From NCBI GenBank assembly GCA_049607205.1, contig JBMYWH010000001.1:1-64000 (forward strand): a stretch of DNA of 64,000 nt. The letters run 5' to 3'. A program made the translations under genes and the position numbers. Shown piece by piece: positions 32,773 to 41,614 of the stretch. How positions within the stretch are numbered: position 1 is the first letter of the stretch; the number at the start of each line of letters is the position of its first letter. Below the pieces are notes generated by a model that saw only the letters and a list, made by a program, of their open reading frames with translations, had not been told where the DNA came from and ran no database searches. Source of the stretch: JBELHR01 sp049607205. Lineage in GTDB: Bacteria; Bacteroidota; Bacteroidia; Flavobacteriales; Flavobacteriaceae.

Positions 32773-33378
32773 ATGGAACTTATTGTCACTAACGAATCTC
32801 ATGTAAAATATGCAGAGGATATTTGTAAAACTATTGAAGACTCAGCGAAGGTTAGAGGAACAGGTATTGCAAAAAGAACTCCCGAGTATATTACCGAGAA
32901 GATCATCAAAGGAAATGGTGTGATCGCACTGGAGGATGGTAAATTTGCTGGATTTTGTTATATCGAGGCTTGGCAAAACAAGAAATTTGTAGCCAATTCT
33001 GGACTGATTGTCCATCCTGATTTTAGAGGGAGAGGGTTGGCAAAACAAATTAAACAGAAAATCTTGAACTATTCTCTTGAAAAGTTTCCGGAATCAAAAG
33101 TTTTTGGAATTACCACAGGTCTAGCGGTAATGAAAATTAATTATGAGTTGGGGTATCAGCCAGTAACATTTTCTGAGCTTACTGATGATGATGCTTTTTG
33201 GAAAGGTTGTCAAGCCTGTAAAAACTATGATATTTTAGTAAGAAATGAGCGCAAAATGTGTCTTTGTACAGGAATGTTGTACCAGAGAAAAGTAGAAACT
33301 AAAAAGTCACTTTCTGCTCTTGAAAAAATTAAACAAATCACTGCTTCACTTAAATTGAAGTCTCTTAAAAATAAATAA
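32773..33378 (+). CDS. GNAT acyltransferase at the head of the arg operon, candidate N-acylglutamate synthase
   Basis: This 201-residue GNAT protein has acetyl-CoA-binding motif A in GLIVHPDFRGRGLAKQIKQKI (residues about 77-97). Four cysteines in CQAC (146, 149) and CLC (163, 165) sit in the C-terminal half, which is not a general GNAT feature and looks like a metal site. The operon contains argB, C, D, E, F', G and H but no argA or argJ, so the missing first step, acylation of glutamate, is best supplied by this gene. Whether it uses acetyl-CoA or succinyl-CoA is open. It is two bases from argG. Confidence 0.75.
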   Translation: MELIVTNESHVKYAEDICKTIEDSAKVRGTGIAKRTPEYITEKIIKGNGVIALEDGKFAGFCYIEAWQNKKFVANSGLIVHPDFRGRGLAKQIKQKILNYSLEKFPESKVFGITTGLAVMKINYELGYQPVTFSELTDDDAFWKGCQACKNYDILVRNERKMCLCTGMLYQRKVETKKSLSALEKIKQITASLKLKSLKNK

Positions 33379-33379
33379 T

Positions 33380-34573
33380 ATGAAAAAAGTTGTTCTAGCA
33401 TACTCAGGAGGATTAGATACCTCGTATTGTGTAAAGTATTTGATTAATGAATTAAACATGGAAGTATATTCTGTACTAGTGAATACAGGAGGCTTCAGTG
33501 AAGAGGAACTTAAAGAAGTTGAAAAGAAGGCCTACGAGATGGGAGTTACTTCTCATAAAAACGTAAGTATTCTTGATGAGTATTATGAAAAAGCCATCAA
33601 GTATATGGTTTTTGGGAATGTGCTTAAAAATAACACCTATCCTTTATCGGTAAGTGCGGAAAGGATTTTTCAGGCCATTGAAGTGGTAAAATACGCTAAT
33701 GAAATTGATTCAGATGCGATTGCTCATGGATCTACAGGAGCTGGAAATGATCAAATTAGATTTGACTTGATTTTTCAAGCTATGGCTCCAGAAAAACAAA
33801 TCATTACACCAATTAGAGATTTAAAATTATCTAGACAAGAAGAAATAGAATATTTGAAATCACATGGAGTAGATATGCCATGGGAGAAATCACAATATTC
33901 CATCAATAAAGGAATTTGGGGTACTTCGGTTGGAGGATCAGAGACCTTAACTTCTCATCAAACACTTCCTGAAGAGGCTTACCCGTCTCAGCTGACTAAG
34001 ACAGAGCCGATGAAAGTGGAGCTTACTTTTTCTAATGGAGAATTTACTGCATTTCAAGGGGAGGAAGGAAGTCCGGTTGAAAATATTTTAAAGCTCGAAG
34101 AGTTGGCTTCTCAATATGCCATTGGTAGAGACATGCATGTTGGAGATACTATAGTAGGAATTAAGGGGAGAGTTGGTTTCGAAGCTGCCGCAGCCTTAGT
34201 AATCATTAAAGCTCATCATACATTAGAGAAACATACACTTTCTAAGTGGCAACAATATTGGAAAGAACAATTAGGGAACTGGTATGGAATGTTATTACAT
34301 GAAGGACAGTACCTAGACCCAGTAATGAGAAATATTGAGGCCTTTTTACAAGATTCTCAGAAGACGGTAAATGGAACTGTTGGCGTAATTCTTAAGCCTT
34401 ATCACTTTATTGTGGAGGGAATTCAATCTGAGAATGATTTAATGAATAATGGCTTCGGTGCTTATGGAGAAATGAATAATGCTTGGACTGCAGAAGACGC
34501 TAAAGGATTTATTCAAATTTATGGAAATCAAAACAAGATTTTTTCACATGTAAATCCTGAATATAATGACTAA
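33380..34573 (+). CDS. argG: Argininosuccinate synthase
   Basis: The 397-residue enzyme joins citrulline and aspartate with ATP. The N-terminal PP-loop AYSGGLDTSYCV, the AHGSTGAGNDQIRFD motif, TPIRDLKLSRQEEIEYLKSHG and SINKGIWGTSVGGSE are all present. It lies 2 bases after the GNAT gene, and the stop overlaps argC by 8 bases. Having argG before argC is normal for flavobacterial arg clusters. Confidence 0.97.
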   Translation: MKKVVLAYSGGLDTSYCVKYLINELNMEVYSVLVNTGGFSEEELKEVEKKAYEMGVTSHKNVSILDEYYEKAIKYMVFGNVLKNNTYPLSVSAERIFQAIEVVKYANEIDSDAIAHGSTGAGNDQIRFDLIFQAMAPEKQIITPIRDLKLSRQEEIEYLKSHGVDMPWEKSQYSINKGIWGTSVGGSETLTSHQTLPEEAYPSQLTKTEPMKVELTFSNGEFTAFQGEEGSPVENILKLEELASQYAIGRDMHVGDTIVGIKGRVGFEAAAALVIIKAHHTLEKHTLSKWQQYWKEQLGNWYGMLLHEGQYLDPVMRNIEAFLQDSQKTVNGTVGVILKPYHFIVEGIQSENDLMNNGFGAYGEMNNAWTAEDAKGFIQIYGNQNKIFSHVNPEYND

Positions 34574-35543
34574 GGTTGGAATTATAGGAGGAGCTGGATA
34601 TACCGCTGGTGAGCTAATTAGGTTACTGGTAAATCATCCAATGGTTGAATTGGATTTCGTCTACTCCACATCAAACGCGGGAAATTTGATTTCTGAAGTT
34701 CACAGCGATCTTTATGGAGACTTGGATTTGAAATTTTCTAATAAAATTAATCCCGAAGTTGCAGTTTTGTTCCTATGTCTTGGACATGGAAATTCCAAAG
34801 CCTTTTTAGAACAGCATGATTTTTCTTCTTCAACGGTAATCATTGACCTGTCTAATGATTTCAGATTAAAAAATGATGCAGAGTTTCAAGGTAGAAAATT
34901 TGTTTATGGATTGCCTGAGTTTCAAAAATCTGCGATTGTAAAGGCTAATGCCATTGCAAATCCAGGATGTTTTGCCACTGATATTCAATTAGGTTTGTTA
35001 CCGCTAGCTTCTTTAGGGTTATTGAATAATGATGTACATATCAACGCCACTACTGGAGCAACGGGAGCCGGAGTTTCGCCTGGAGCAACGACTCATTTTG
35101 CATGGAGAGATAATAATTTTTCTGTCTATAAAGCATTTAATCATCAACATCTAGGAGAGATTGGAGAGACTCTTGAGACCTTTGATTCTAAGAACACGGG
35201 AGAATTAATGTTTATTCCAAATAGGGGAAATTTCTCAAGAGGAATTTTTGCTTCTATGTATACCAAGTTTGAAGGGAGTTTGGATAAAGCCTATCAAATG
35301 TATGAGGCGTATTATGCCGAAGAGCCTTTTGTGCATATCTCACATAAGCCTATACATTTAAAGCAAGTTGTCAATACCAATAAATGCTTAATTCATTTAG
35401 AAAAGCATGGAGATCAACTGGTGATCTATTCGGTTATAGATAACCTTTTAAAAGGAGCCTCAGGTCAAGCTGTTCAAAACATGAACCTAATTTTTGGATG
35501 GGAAGAAACGACCGGATTAAAACTCAAAGCCAATAACTTTTAA
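34566..35543 (+). CDS. argC: N-acyl-gamma-glutamyl-phosphate reductase
   Basis: This 325-residue NADPH-dependent enzyme reduces the acylglutamyl phosphate made by ArgB to the semialdehyde. The nucleotide fold starts GIIGGAGYTAGELIRLL; the active-site cysteine is C135 in ANPGCFATDIQLGLLPL. TTGATGAGVSP and HQHLGEIGE follow. It overlaps argG by 8 bases. Confidence 0.96.
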   Translation: MTKVGIIGGAGYTAGELIRLLVNHPMVELDFVYSTSNAGNLISEVHSDLYGDLDLKFSNKINPEVAVLFLCLGHGNSKAFLEQHDFSSSTVIIDLSNDFRLKNDAEFQGRKFVYGLPEFQKSAIVKANAIANPGCFATDIQLGLLPLASLGLLNNDVHINATTGATGAGVSPGATTHFAWRDNNFSVYKAFNHQHLGEIGETLETFDSKNTGELMFIPNRGNFSRGIFASMYTKFEGSLDKAYQMYEAYYAEEPFVHISHKPIHLKQVVNTNKCLIHLEKHGDQLVIYSVIDNLLKGASGQAVQNMNLIFGWEETTGLKLKANNF

Positions 35544-35555
35544 CCACAATAAATT

Positions 35556-36347
35556 ATGAAAATAGCCATCATCGGAGCAGGAAATCTAGGGGGAGCCATA
35601 GCGCATGGGATTCATTCAGAAATCACTTTTGAGCAAATGATTTTGACCAGAAGAAATTTGGAAGCCTTAAGCCCTTGGGGAGATACGAAGAAGGTTGCTA
35701 TTTCAAGTGATAACCGATGGGCCGTACAGCAGAGTGATTTAATTGTACTAGCCATTCAGCCGGGTCAACTTGTTGGAATTGCGGATCAAATTAAAGATGT
35801 CTTAAGTCCAGATAAGGTGATTGTTTCGGTTATAACAGGACAGTCTATAGAGACTTTAGAAGGCTTATTTGGTTTAGAATCACCTATCATTAGAGCCATG
35901 CCTAATACCGCGATTGCGGTGGGAGAGTCTATGACTTGTCTTTGTGCAAATACCGCAGGTGAGGCTCATATGGATTCGGCAATAGCGCTGTTTGAATCTG
36001 TAGGAGAGACTTTAGTTATAGAAGAGAGACTAATGCAATCTGCAACGGTGATTGGAGCGAGTGGGGTAGCTTTTTGGATGCGTCTGATTCGAGCCACTAC
36101 TCAAGGAGGTATCCAATTGGGCTTTGAGGCTGAAGCAGCCCAAAAACTAGCCGTACAAACCTGTCTAGGATCAGCTAAGTTACTCTCTGAAAGACAGAGT
36201 CATCCTGAGGCAGAAATTGACAAGGTCACAACTCCTATGGGTTGTACCATATCTGGTTTGAATGAGATGGAACATCAAGGATTAAGCGCTGCCTTAATTC
36301 AAGGAATTCTCTCTTCTTATCACAAGATTAACGAAATAAAAAATTAG
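35556..36347 (+). CDS. proC: Pyrroline-5-carboxylate reductase
   Basis: The 263-residue protein has the P5C reductase pattern: Rossmann start IAIIGAGNLGGAIAHGI, VLAIQPGQ, IIRAMPNTAIAVGESMTCLC and the C-terminal VTTPMGCTISGLNEMEHQGL. It makes proline from P5C with NAD(P)H. Its place between argC and argD ties proline synthesis to arginine control. proA and proB are not in the window. Spacing is 12 and 1 bases to its neighbours. Confidence 0.94.
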   Translation: MKIAIIGAGNLGGAIAHGIHSEITFEQMILTRRNLEALSPWGDTKKVAISSDNRWAVQQSDLIVLAIQPGQLVGIADQIKDVLSPDKVIVSVITGQSIETLEGLFGLESPIIRAMPNTAIAVGESMTCLCANTAGEAHMDSAIALFESVGETLVIEERLMQSATVIGASGVAFWMRLIRATTQGGIQLGFEAEAAQKLAVQTCLGSAKLLSERQSHPEAEIDKVTTPMGCTISGLNEMEHQGLSAALIQGILSSYHKINEIKN

Positions 36348-36348
36348 T

Positions 36349-37494
36349 ATGAAACCATTTGATGTATATCCTTTATATGAGGTAGAACCTGTAAAAGCTT
36401 TTGGGACTCGTGTTCTAGATGAAAAAGGACAAGAATATTTAGATTTATATGGGGGGCATGGAGTGATTTCTATAGGTCATAGTCATCCTCATTATGTAAG
36501 TAAAGTCGAGGGGCAGTTGGAGCGAATAGGTTTTTATTCTAATGCTATCCAAAATCCTTTACAGAAGGAGATTTCCGATAAATTGGGTAAGTTATCAAAA
36601 CTAGAGTCTTTTGATTTGTTTCTGTGTAATTCTGGAGCTGAAGCCAATGAAAATGCACTGAAATTAGCTTCGTTTTATAATGGGAAATCAAAGGTTTTGG
36701 CCTTTGAGAAGGCTTTTCACGGAAGAACTTCGGCAGGTGTTTCAGTGACAGATAATGAAAAGATACAAGCACCAATTAACGCACATAATCCAGTGGTCTT
36801 TTCTGCTTTGAACGATGAAGAAAAGGTGGAAGAAATCTTATCTAAAGGAGATGTCTCTGCCGTAATCATAGAAGGAATTCAAGGAGTTGGAGGATTGGAC
36901 CAGGGAACAACAGCTTTTTTTAAATACTTGAGAAAGGCATGTGATGCACACGGAGTTGTTTTAATTCTGGATGAAATTCAATCAGGTTACGGACGGTCAG
37001 GTGAATTTTTTGCCTTTCAACACCATGGAATTATACCTGATCTTATCTCTGTAGCTAAAGGTATGGGAAATGGATTCCCAATAGGAGGGGTTTTGATTAG
37101 CCCTAAAATTGAGGCTAAATATGGTATGTTAGGCACGACTTTTGGAGGGAATCATCTTGCTTGTGCTGCAGGTATTGCGGTTCTAGATGTGATCGCATCT
37201 GATTCTTTGATGGAAAATGTAAAAGAGGTGTCTGAGTATTTTCTCAGTAGAGCACAAGGAATAAGTCAAGTGAAAGAGGTAAAAGGACGAGGATTAATGT
37301 TAGGTCTTGAGTTTGAATTTCCTGTAGGAGGACTTAGAAAGAAATTAATATACGATGAGCATATTTTTACTGGAGGAGCCAGTAATCCTAATTTACTTAG
37401 AATTTTGCCCCCTTTAAACGTATCAATAAAAGAGATTGAAATGTTCTTTATAGCACTTGAAAAGGCTTTAGGAACTCTTAATATAGAAGAATAA
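36349..37494 (+). CDS. argD: N-acylornithine aminotransferase
   Basis: This 381-residue class III PLP aminotransferase carries YGGHGVISIGHSHP, CNSGAEANENALKLA, AFHGRTSAGVSVT, the PLP-aspartate loop LILDEIQSGYGRSG and the PLP lysine K237 in SVAKGMGNGFPIG. It converts the ArgC product to N-acylornithine with glutamate as donor. It lies 1 base after proC and 2 before the carbamoyltransferase gene. Confidence 0.94.
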   Translation: MKPFDVYPLYEVEPVKAFGTRVLDEKGQEYLDLYGGHGVISIGHSHPHYVSKVEGQLERIGFYSNAIQNPLQKEISDKLGKLSKLESFDLFLCNSGAEANENALKLASFYNGKSKVLAFEKAFHGRTSAGVSVTDNEKIQAPINAHNPVVFSALNDEEKVEEILSKGDVSAVIIEGIQGVGGLDQGTTAFFKYLRKACDAHGVVLILDEIQSGYGRSGEFFAFQHHGIIPDLISVAKGMGNGFPIGGVLISPKIEAKYGMLGTTFGGNHLACAAGIAVLDVIASDSLMENVKEVSEYFLSRAQGISQVKEVKGRGLMLGLEFEFPVGGLRKKLIYDEHIFTGGASNPNLLRILPPLNVSIKEIEMFFIALEKALGTLNIEE

Positions 37495-37496
37495 GA

Positions 37497-38432
37497 ATGA
37501 AACATTTTATCAGTACCAAGGATTTGTCGAACCCTGAACAATCAGTTCAAGAGGCGATAGAAATGAAGAAGGATCCAAGAAGAGATGTAGAATTAGGGAA
37601 AGGTAAGACTTTAGGTCTTTTGTTTTTTAACAACAGTTTAAGAACTCGGTTAAGTACTCAAAAGGCAGCTCAAAATCTTGGAATGAATGTGATGGTAATG
37701 AATTTTGGTCAAGAAGGCTGGCAGTTAGAATATGAAGATGGCACTGTAATGGACCAAGGGACAAGTGAACATGTCAAGGAAGCTGCTCAGGTGGTTTCTC
37801 AATATTGTGATATTATTGGAATCAGAGCTTTTGCCGATTTAAAAGATAAAGAACAGGATTATGCAGAAAAGGTAATTTCTGCTTTTGAAAAATATGCGAC
37901 GGTTCCTATTTTGAATATGGAATCTGCCATTAGACATCCTCTACAAGCTTTAACGGATTTGATTACTATAGAAGAGACGAAAACCAAAAGTCGTCCTAAA
38001 GTGGTGTTAACCTGGGCCCCTCATCCCAAGGCACTTCCTCAAGCGGTAGCAAATTCATTTGTTGAGGTGATGAAGTCAGCTGATGTTGACTTAGTGGTGA
38101 CTTGTCCTGAAGGCTATGAATTAGATGATGAGTTTATGGAAGGTGTGACTCTGGAACACGACCAAAAGAAAGCCTTTGAAGGTGCAGATTTTGTGTCTGC
38201 GAAGAATTGGTCTAATGTGAAGGACTATGGTAAGGTTTTAAATCAAGACCCCAAATGGATGGTTGAGGATTTAGAATCTCAAACGAAATTTATGCACTGT
38301 TTACCTGTACGTAGAAACGTTGTGGTAGCGGATCAGGTTCTAGATGGACCTAATTCTTTAGTAATTGAACAAGCGAACAATAGAACATATGCTGCACAGG
38401 TTGTGCTCAAAGAATTATTGAAAAATGGTTAA
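37497..38432 (+). CDS. argF': N-acyl-L-ornithine carbamoyltransferase (ArgF')
   Basis: The 311-residue protein belongs to the branch that carbamoylates N-acylated ornithine rather than free ornithine. Carbamoyl-phosphate motif SLRTR is at 47-51, HPLQALTDL at 147-155 and HCLPVRRNV at 267-275. Known branch members are N-acetylornithine (Xanthomonas) and N-succinylornithine (Bacteroides) transcarbamylases, reported to be separated by one residue: Glu92 in the former, Pro90 in the latter. At the position I align to these (GTSEHVKEA, residues 88-96) this protein has Ser90, matching neither. Its acyl group is therefore open. The stop overlaps argB by 8 bases. Confidence 0.88.
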   Translation: MKHFISTKDLSNPEQSVQEAIEMKKDPRRDVELGKGKTLGLLFFNNSLRTRLSTQKAAQNLGMNVMVMNFGQEGWQLEYEDGTVMDQGTSEHVKEAAQVVSQYCDIIGIRAFADLKDKEQDYAEKVISAFEKYATVPILNMESAIRHPLQALTDLITIEETKTKSRPKVVLTWAPHPKALPQAVANSFVEVMKSADVDLVVTCPEGYELDDEFMEGVTLEHDQKKAFEGADFVSAKNWSNVKDYGKVLNQDPKWMVEDLESQTKFMHCLPVRRNVVVADQVLDGPNSLVIEQANNRTYAAQVVLKELLKNG

Positions 38433-39204
38433 GGTTGAAGTAGTAAAAATAGGAAGCAATATTGTAAATAACCCAGAGGTTTTAAAGTCCTTTTTAGCGG
38501 ATTTTTCCCAAATTCCTGGGCTTAAAATATTGGTGCATGGAGGAGGTTCTCAAGCCAGTACTCTAGCCAAGCAAATGGGAGTTCCTGTTCATATGATTGA
38601 TGGACGAAGAGTAACTGATAAAGAAAGCTTGGATATCGTAACGATGGTCTATGCAGGACTTATTAATAAGCAAATCGTAGCACAGCTGCAATCGAATCTT
38701 TGTAATGCTTTAGGTGTTTCTGGAGCCGATGCAAATTTAATTGTTGCGCACAAGCGAGAAGGGGCGGCTCACGATTATGGTTATGTAGGAGATATAGATT
38801 GGGTCAATGTTGCCGGTTTAAAAGGTTTGTTTGATGCAGGTACTGTTCCAGTTTTTTCTGCGATCACTCACAATGGGAAAGGACAATTACTCAATACAAA
38901 TGCCGATACCATAGCAGCTGAATTGGCAAAAGCGATTAAAGAACATGCCACGGTGAATTTAACCTATGTCTTTGAAAAGCCTGGAGTACTCTCAGATGTG
39001 AATAATGAAAGTTCAGTAATTCCAAGTATTGATAGAAATCTATATTTAGAGCTTAAGGAAAAGGAAATCATCTTTGATGGAATGATTCCTAAATTAGATA
39101 ATTGTTTTAGCGCTTTAGAAGCTGGAGTACAAGAAATAACCATAGGAGGACCTGATGTATTCTCCATTCATAACGAAACCAAAACCAAACTTAGATGGAA
39201 CTAA
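38425..39204 (+). CDS. argB: N-acylglutamate kinase
   Basis: The 259-residue amino-acid kinase has the glycine-rich ILVHGGGSQASTLAKQMG, the RRVTDKESLDIVTMV motif characteristic of ArgB, VNTNADT-like LLNTNADTIAAELAKAI and FDGMIPKLDNCFSALEAGV. It phosphorylates the side chain of N-acylglutamate. No long N-terminal helix of the arginine-sensitive type is apparent: residue 1 lies just before the first strand, so it may not be feedback-inhibited. It overlaps the genes on both sides (8 and 10 bases). Confidence 0.94.
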   Translation: MVKVEVVKIGSNIVNNPEVLKSFLADFSQIPGLKILVHGGGSQASTLAKQMGVPVHMIDGRRVTDKESLDIVTMVYAGLINKQIVAQLQSNLCNALGVSGADANLIVAHKREGAAHDYGYVGDIDWVNVAGLKGLFDAGTVPVFSAITHNGKGQLLNTNADTIAAELAKAIKEHATVNLTYVFEKPGVLSDVNNESSVIPSIDRNLYLELKEKEIIFDGMIPKLDNCFSALEAGVQEITIGGPDVFSIHNETKTKLRWN

Positions 39205-40256
39205 ATCAACTGAAAACTTCCGCCATAGATTTACTGAAATCTATGATCCAAACTGAATCCTTTTCTGAACAAGAACAAGGAACGGCTTTGCTGATTGAAA
39301 ACTGGCTGCAATCCTACGGGGTAGAAACTCAGAGAGATTATTTTAATATTTGGGCAACCAATAAACATTTTGATGATACGAAACCAACGATCTTGATGAA
39401 TTCTCATCACGATACGGTAAGACCTAATAAGGCCTATACCAGAGATCCTTTTCAAGCGAGTGTAGAGGATGGAAAACTCTATGGTTTAGGTTCCAATGAC
39501 GCTGGAGGTTGTTTGGTTTCTTTGTTGGCAACTTTTGTCTCCTTATATGAAGAACAAGATTTGAAATACAATCTCTTGATGATCGCTTCCGCTGAAGAAG
39601 AAGCTGCTAGAGATCATGGATTGGCCTCGGTAATTCCAGTTGTGCCTTCTATTGATTTTGCCATAGTGGGGGAGCCTACTTTACTGAATTTAGCAATTGC
39701 GGAAAAAGGCTTGTTAGTCTTGGACTGTTATGTGGACGGGACTCCTGGACACGCTGCTCATATCAAAGAAGATATGGCAATCTACAAGGCGATGGAAGAT
39801 ATCAAATGGTTTGAAGAATACAAATTTGAAAAGGTATCTGAGGTTCTTGGTCCTGTGAAAATGACCGTAACTCAAATCAATGCAGGAACCCAGCATAATG
39901 TAGTTCCGGCAAAATGTCATTATGTGGTGGATGTAAGAGTTAATGATAAATATACAAACAAGGAGATCTTAGACTTTATTAGTTCTAAAGTCCATGCAAA
40001 GGTTCAGGCCCGTTCTCTGAGGCTTAATTCTTCTGCGATTGACAAGAATCATCCAATAGTACAAGCGGGAGTAGCAATGGGAAGAGAAACTTATGGTTCT
40101 CCAACGCTCTCAGATCAAGCAGTGTTGACCTGTCAATCTTTGAAACTAGGTCCTGGAGACTCTCTGAGGTCTCATTCTGCGGATGAATTTATTTACCTTC
40201 ATGAAATTGAAGAAGGAATCGACTTATATAGAGCATTAATTAAAAAAATTAACTAG
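39195..40256 (+). CDS. argE: M20-family N-acylornithine/acylcitrulline deacylase
   Basis: The 353-residue M20 metallopeptidase has NSHHDTVRP with the first metal His and the conserved Asp, GLGSNDAGGCLVSLLA, ASAEEEAARDHG with the catalytic Glu, and VGEPT. Placed after a carbamoyltransferase that works on acylated substrate, it should remove the acyl group from N-acylcitrulline rather than from acylornithine. It overlaps argB by 10 bases and abuts argH. Confidence 0.9.
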   Translation: MELNQLKTSAIDLLKSMIQTESFSEQEQGTALLIENWLQSYGVETQRDYFNIWATNKHFDDTKPTILMNSHHDTVRPNKAYTRDPFQASVEDGKLYGLGSNDAGGCLVSLLATFVSLYEEQDLKYNLLMIASAEEEAARDHGLASVIPVVPSIDFAIVGEPTLLNLAIAEKGLLVLDCYVDGTPGHAAHIKEDMAIYKAMEDIKWFEEYKFEKVSEVLGPVKMTVTQINAGTQHNVVPAKCHYVVDVRVNDKYTNKEILDFISSKVHAKVQARSLRLNSSAIDKNHPIVQAGVAMGRETYGSPTLSDQAVLTCQSLKLGPGDSLRSHSADEFIYLHEIEEGIDLYRALIKKIN

Positions 40257-41543
40257 ATGAAACTTTGGGATAAAGGTTTTAATACCGATAAAAAAATAGA
40301 CATTTTCACTGTTGGAAATGATAGAGTTTTAGATTTAGAACTCGCAAAATACGATGTCATAGGAAACTTGGCTCATGCAAAAATGCTTCACTCTATTGGA
40401 CTTCTTTCTGCTGAGGAAATGGATTCACTTGAGGAAGCTTTGAAGGAAATTTCAACACAAATTGAGTCAGGTGATTTTATAATTGAAGACAGTTTTGAAG
40501 ACGTGCATTCTAAAGTGGAATACATGTTAACTGAAAAGCTGGGAGATACAGGTAAGAAAATCCATACTGCACGTTCTAGAAACGATCAAGTTTTATTGGA
40601 TGTTTCTCTATACGCACGTGAACGATTGACGCATATCATCGATTTAGTAGAAGAATTATTTGAGGTCTTGATGAAGCTAGCCGATCAATATAAAGAAGTC
40701 TTAATTCCTGGTTATACCCACTTACAAGTGGCCATGCCTTCGAGTTTCGGAATGTGGTTCAGTGCCTATGCTGAGAGCTTGATAGATGATGTGTATTTGT
40801 TAAAGGCTGCTCATAAAATCGCAGACCAAAACCCTCTTGGATCTGCAGCTGGTTACGGAAGTTCTTTCCCTATTGACAGAGAATTTACCACGAAGGATAT
40901 GAATTTTGAAGCCTTAAAAGTCAATTCTGTTGCTGCACAAATGGGAAGAGGTAAATTGGAAAAATCTATTTCTTATGCCATGAGTTCTATTGCAGGGACT
41001 TTATCTAAAATGAGTATGGATTTATGTCTTTATATGAGTCAGAATTTCAACTTTGTTTCTTTCCCGGATGAGTTGACTACAGGATCTTCTATTATGCCGC
41101 ATAAGAAGAACCCGGATGTATTTGAATTGATTCGAGGAAAATGCAATAAGCTTCAAGCTTTACCTTATGAATTTACTTTAATCTCTAATAATTTACCATC
41201 TGGATACCACAGGGATCTTCAACTCCTAAAAGAAGGTTTGGTTCCTGGAATTTCGACCTTAGAGTCTTGTTTAGACATGATGATTTTCTCTATTACTAAT
41301 ATTAAAGTTAGAGAGGATATTCTAGAAGAAGAAAAATATAAATACTTATTCTCAGTGGAGGTAGTGAACGAGCTCGTACAACAAGGGCTGCCTTTTAGAG
41401 ATGCTTATAAAAAGGTTGGAGCCATGATTGCTGAGGACACTTTTAATCCAGACAAGAAAGTAAACCATACCCACATCGGTTCGGTTGGGAATTTAGGTTT
41501 AGACTTAATTCATGAGAAAATGGTGAAGGCTTTGAAGTCCTAA
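40257..41543 (+). CDS. argH: Argininosuccinate lyase
   Basis: The 428-residue enzyme splits argininosuccinate into arginine and fumarate. Motifs include HTARSRNDQVLLD, PGYTHLQVAMPSSFG, and the catalytic loop GSSIMPHKKNPDVFELIRGKC. The N-terminus WDKGFNTDKKIDIFTVGND is of Bacteroidota type. It follows argE directly and is the last gene of the operon, ending at a strong terminator. Confidence 0.97.
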   Translation: MKLWDKGFNTDKKIDIFTVGNDRVLDLELAKYDVIGNLAHAKMLHSIGLLSAEEMDSLEEALKEISTQIESGDFIIEDSFEDVHSKVEYMLTEKLGDTGKKIHTARSRNDQVLLDVSLYARERLTHIIDLVEELFEVLMKLADQYKEVLIPGYTHLQVAMPSSFGMWFSAYAESLIDDVYLLKAAHKIADQNPLGSAAGYGSSFPIDREFTTKDMNFEALKVNSVAAQMGRGKLEKSISYAMSSIAGTLSKMSMDLCLYMSQNFNFVSFPDELTTGSSIMPHKKNPDVFELIRGKCNKLQALPYEFTLISNNLPSGYHRDLQLLKEGLVPGISTLESCLDMMIFSITNIKVREDILEEEKYKYLFSVEVVNELVQQGLPFRDAYKKVGAMIAEDTFNPDKKVNHTHIGSVGNLGLDLIHEKMVKALKS

Positions 41544-41563
41544 ACCTCCTCCTTATATAAAAT

Positions 41564-41593
41564 AAAAGACCGAAGCAAAGCTTCGGTCTTTTT
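41564..41593. terminator. Bidirectional terminator between argH and lpd
   Basis: AAAAGACCGAAGC at 41564-41576 pairs with GCTTCGGTCTTTT at 41580-41592 around AAA: a 13-bp stem. The A-run and T-run fit both converging operons. Confidence 0.88.
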
Positions 41594-41614
41594 GATTGTA
41601 ACTAATTATCTAAA

